Below are positions 63,264 to 64,000 of a DNA stretch of 64,000 nt, piece by piece (within the stretch, counting starts at the first letter, position 1; each line of letters begins with the position of its first letter). The stretch lies in contig NZ_CP080269.1 in the NCBI RefSeq assembly GCF_019431355.1, forward strand, positions 3,096,501-3,160,500, written 5' to 3'. The stretch is from Paenibacillus sp. R14(2021). Lineage in GTDB: Bacteria > Bacillota > Bacilli > Paenibacillales > Paenibacillaceae. The notes beneath the pieces are model-generated. The model saw only the letters and a list, made by a program, of their open reading frames with translations. It did not search any database and was not told where the DNA came from. Position numbers and translations under genes: made by a program.

Positions 63264-64000
63264 TTACAGCTCCACGACTACTTTGCCGCATTGCCCGCCG
63301 AAGAACAAATCGCACGCTTCCTGCATCTGCGAGAGAGGGAACCGGTGCGTAATGATCTGCGACAGGTACTCACGATGCTTGCGCAGGTAAACCGCGTTGG
63401 TCTTCAGCTCCTGGAACGTAAAATATTCGCTCCCCGTCACCGTCCGCTCCGGTGCGATCAAATCGGGCGATACTTGCAGCGCGACTTCGCCGCCATGGCC
63501 GACGCAGACAAGCACGCCGCTTTTGCCGAGGTGGCGAATGCAAGCCTGCCGGGCGGACGTCTGTCCGCTGGAATCGAACGCCGCATCGACGCTGGACAAG
63601 CCGTCCGCGCTCAGCTGCACGGCCAAATTCTCCGTTCCCGCATGCACCGGAATGCCGCCGAGCTTACTTGCCAGCTCCAGTCGATACTCGTTCATATCCG
63701 TCACATAGACAGGACACTGATCGCCGAGTATGATTTTGACCATGGCCAGAATGCCCAGCCCGATCGGCCCTGCACCCGCGATCAGCACAGATTCGATATC
63801 CTCGCGAACAAGCGAAGCTCTGCGGATCGCATGACCGCCTGTGCCCATAATATCCAGCAGCAGCGTCGCATCCGAGAAGGACAGGTCCGCATCGATCGGG
63901 AAAAAGATATTTTCGCTAATGAGCACATATTCACCGTATCCGCCATCATGCGAGAAGCCGATGTCGGCACGTTTGGCCGTGCACAGATTCGTGCGCCCCT
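63264..64000 (-). CDS. Medium-chain alcohol dehydrogenase (partial, N-terminus outside the window)
   Basis: About 245 residues of the C-terminal part are visible; the gene continues past the right edge. Visible are the end of the structural zinc loop (GRTNLC), GFSHDGGYGEYVLIS, the Rossmann motif IAGAGPIGLGILAMV and the C-terminal FFGGQCGKVVVEL. This is a zinc-dependent MDR enzyme like threonine or sorbitol dehydrogenases. With the neighbouring Gfo/Idh/MocA gene it may form a sugar or polyol oxidation unit. The catalytic zinc Cys and the start cannot be seen. Confidence 0.85.
   Translation of the reverse strand, partial: GRTNLCTAKRADIGFSHDGGYGEYVLISENIFFPIDADLSFSDATLLLDIMGTGGHAIRRASLVREDIESVLIAGAGPIGLGILAMVKIILGDQCPVYVTDMNEYRLELASKLGGIPVHAGTENLAVQLSADGLSSVDAAFDSSGQTSARQACIRHLGKSGVLVCVGHGGEVALQVSPDLIAPERTVTGSEYFTFQELKTNAVYLRKHREYLSQIITHRFPLSQMQEACDLFFGGQCGKVVVEL

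Overview
The window reads as chromosome of a spore-forming, moderately GC-rich Gram-positive bacterium of the Paenibacillaceae type (Paenibacillus or Cohnella like). The evidence is an H-type small acid-soluble spore protein, a GerA/GerC/GerB germinant-receptor operon, a giant S-layer-anchored protein with bacterial Ig-like repeats, CUT1 sugar importers with lipoprotein binding proteins, a GlpP-controlled glp locus, strong AGGAGG-type ribosome binding sites with frequent TTG/GTG starts, and Bacillus-type intrinsic terminators. The genus is an inference. No rRNA, tRNA, CRISPR array, insertion sequence or prophage was recognised.

Layout. 0-9.4 kb: a cytosolic 5'-nucleotidase (cut by the window edge), an RDD membrane protein, a GH25 lysozyme, a lipoprotein epoxide hydrolase, and a five-gene operon of two tandem beta-lactamase-fold hydrolases plus a three-component ABC-2 exporter. 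9.5-13.6 kb: glpP-glpK-glpD, with a leader terminator in front of glpD that fits GlpP antitermination. 13.6-18.4 kb: a CUT1 sugar importer, a LacI-family repressor, a palindromic operator over the promoter, a CcpA-like site, and a beta-galactosidase (GH42) gene reduced to its two ends. 18.5-21.4 kb: sspH, an ArsB-family permease with an unusual leader (short ORF plus long-range helix), repeated hairpins and an AT-rich coiled-coil gene. 21.6-25.5 kb: a ger operon in the order A-C-B plus a small two-helix protein. 25.5-34 kb: DUF805, GNAT, PhyH-type dioxygenase, two secreted proteins of unknown role, and the 1471-residue SLH protein. 34-41.4 kb: folD, coaD with a phosphoesterase, a zinc alcohol dehydrogenase, an orphan sugar-binding lipoprotein, an acetyltransferase, a hydroxypyruvate-isomerase-like enzyme and a lysophospholipase-like hydrolase. 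41.5-49.7 kb: TerC, a cluster of four DnaA boxes, a heterodimeric ABC exporter, a two-domain VOC protein, a ParB-like protein with an Ala/Gly-rich tail, and a TIM-barrel isomerase.

49.9-56.8 kb is the most notable region. It is one tight operon encoding an EPSP-synthase-like enzyme with altered substrate motifs, an acyl-CoA ligase, an acyl-CoA dehydrogenase, a 2,4-dienoyl-CoA reductase-like flavoenzyme and an SDR with the enoyl-reductase Yx6K motif. This composition matches, as far as I recall, the shikimate-to-cyclohexanecarboxyl-CoA gene sets of Streptomyces (ansatrienin, phoslactomycin) and the chemistry behind omega-cyclohexyl fatty acids in Alicyclobacillus. I read it as a candidate cyclohexanecarboxyl-CoA starter-unit operon; the alternative is a catabolic acyl-CoA cluster.

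57.3-64 kb: an acetyltransferase, MsrA, a GH2 glycosidase divergent from an unusual ArsR-type regulator with a C-terminal extension (two matching 24-bp direct repeats lie between them), a six-copy 51-bp tandem repeat, a Gfo/Idh/MocA oxidoreductase and a partial alcohol dehydrogenase.
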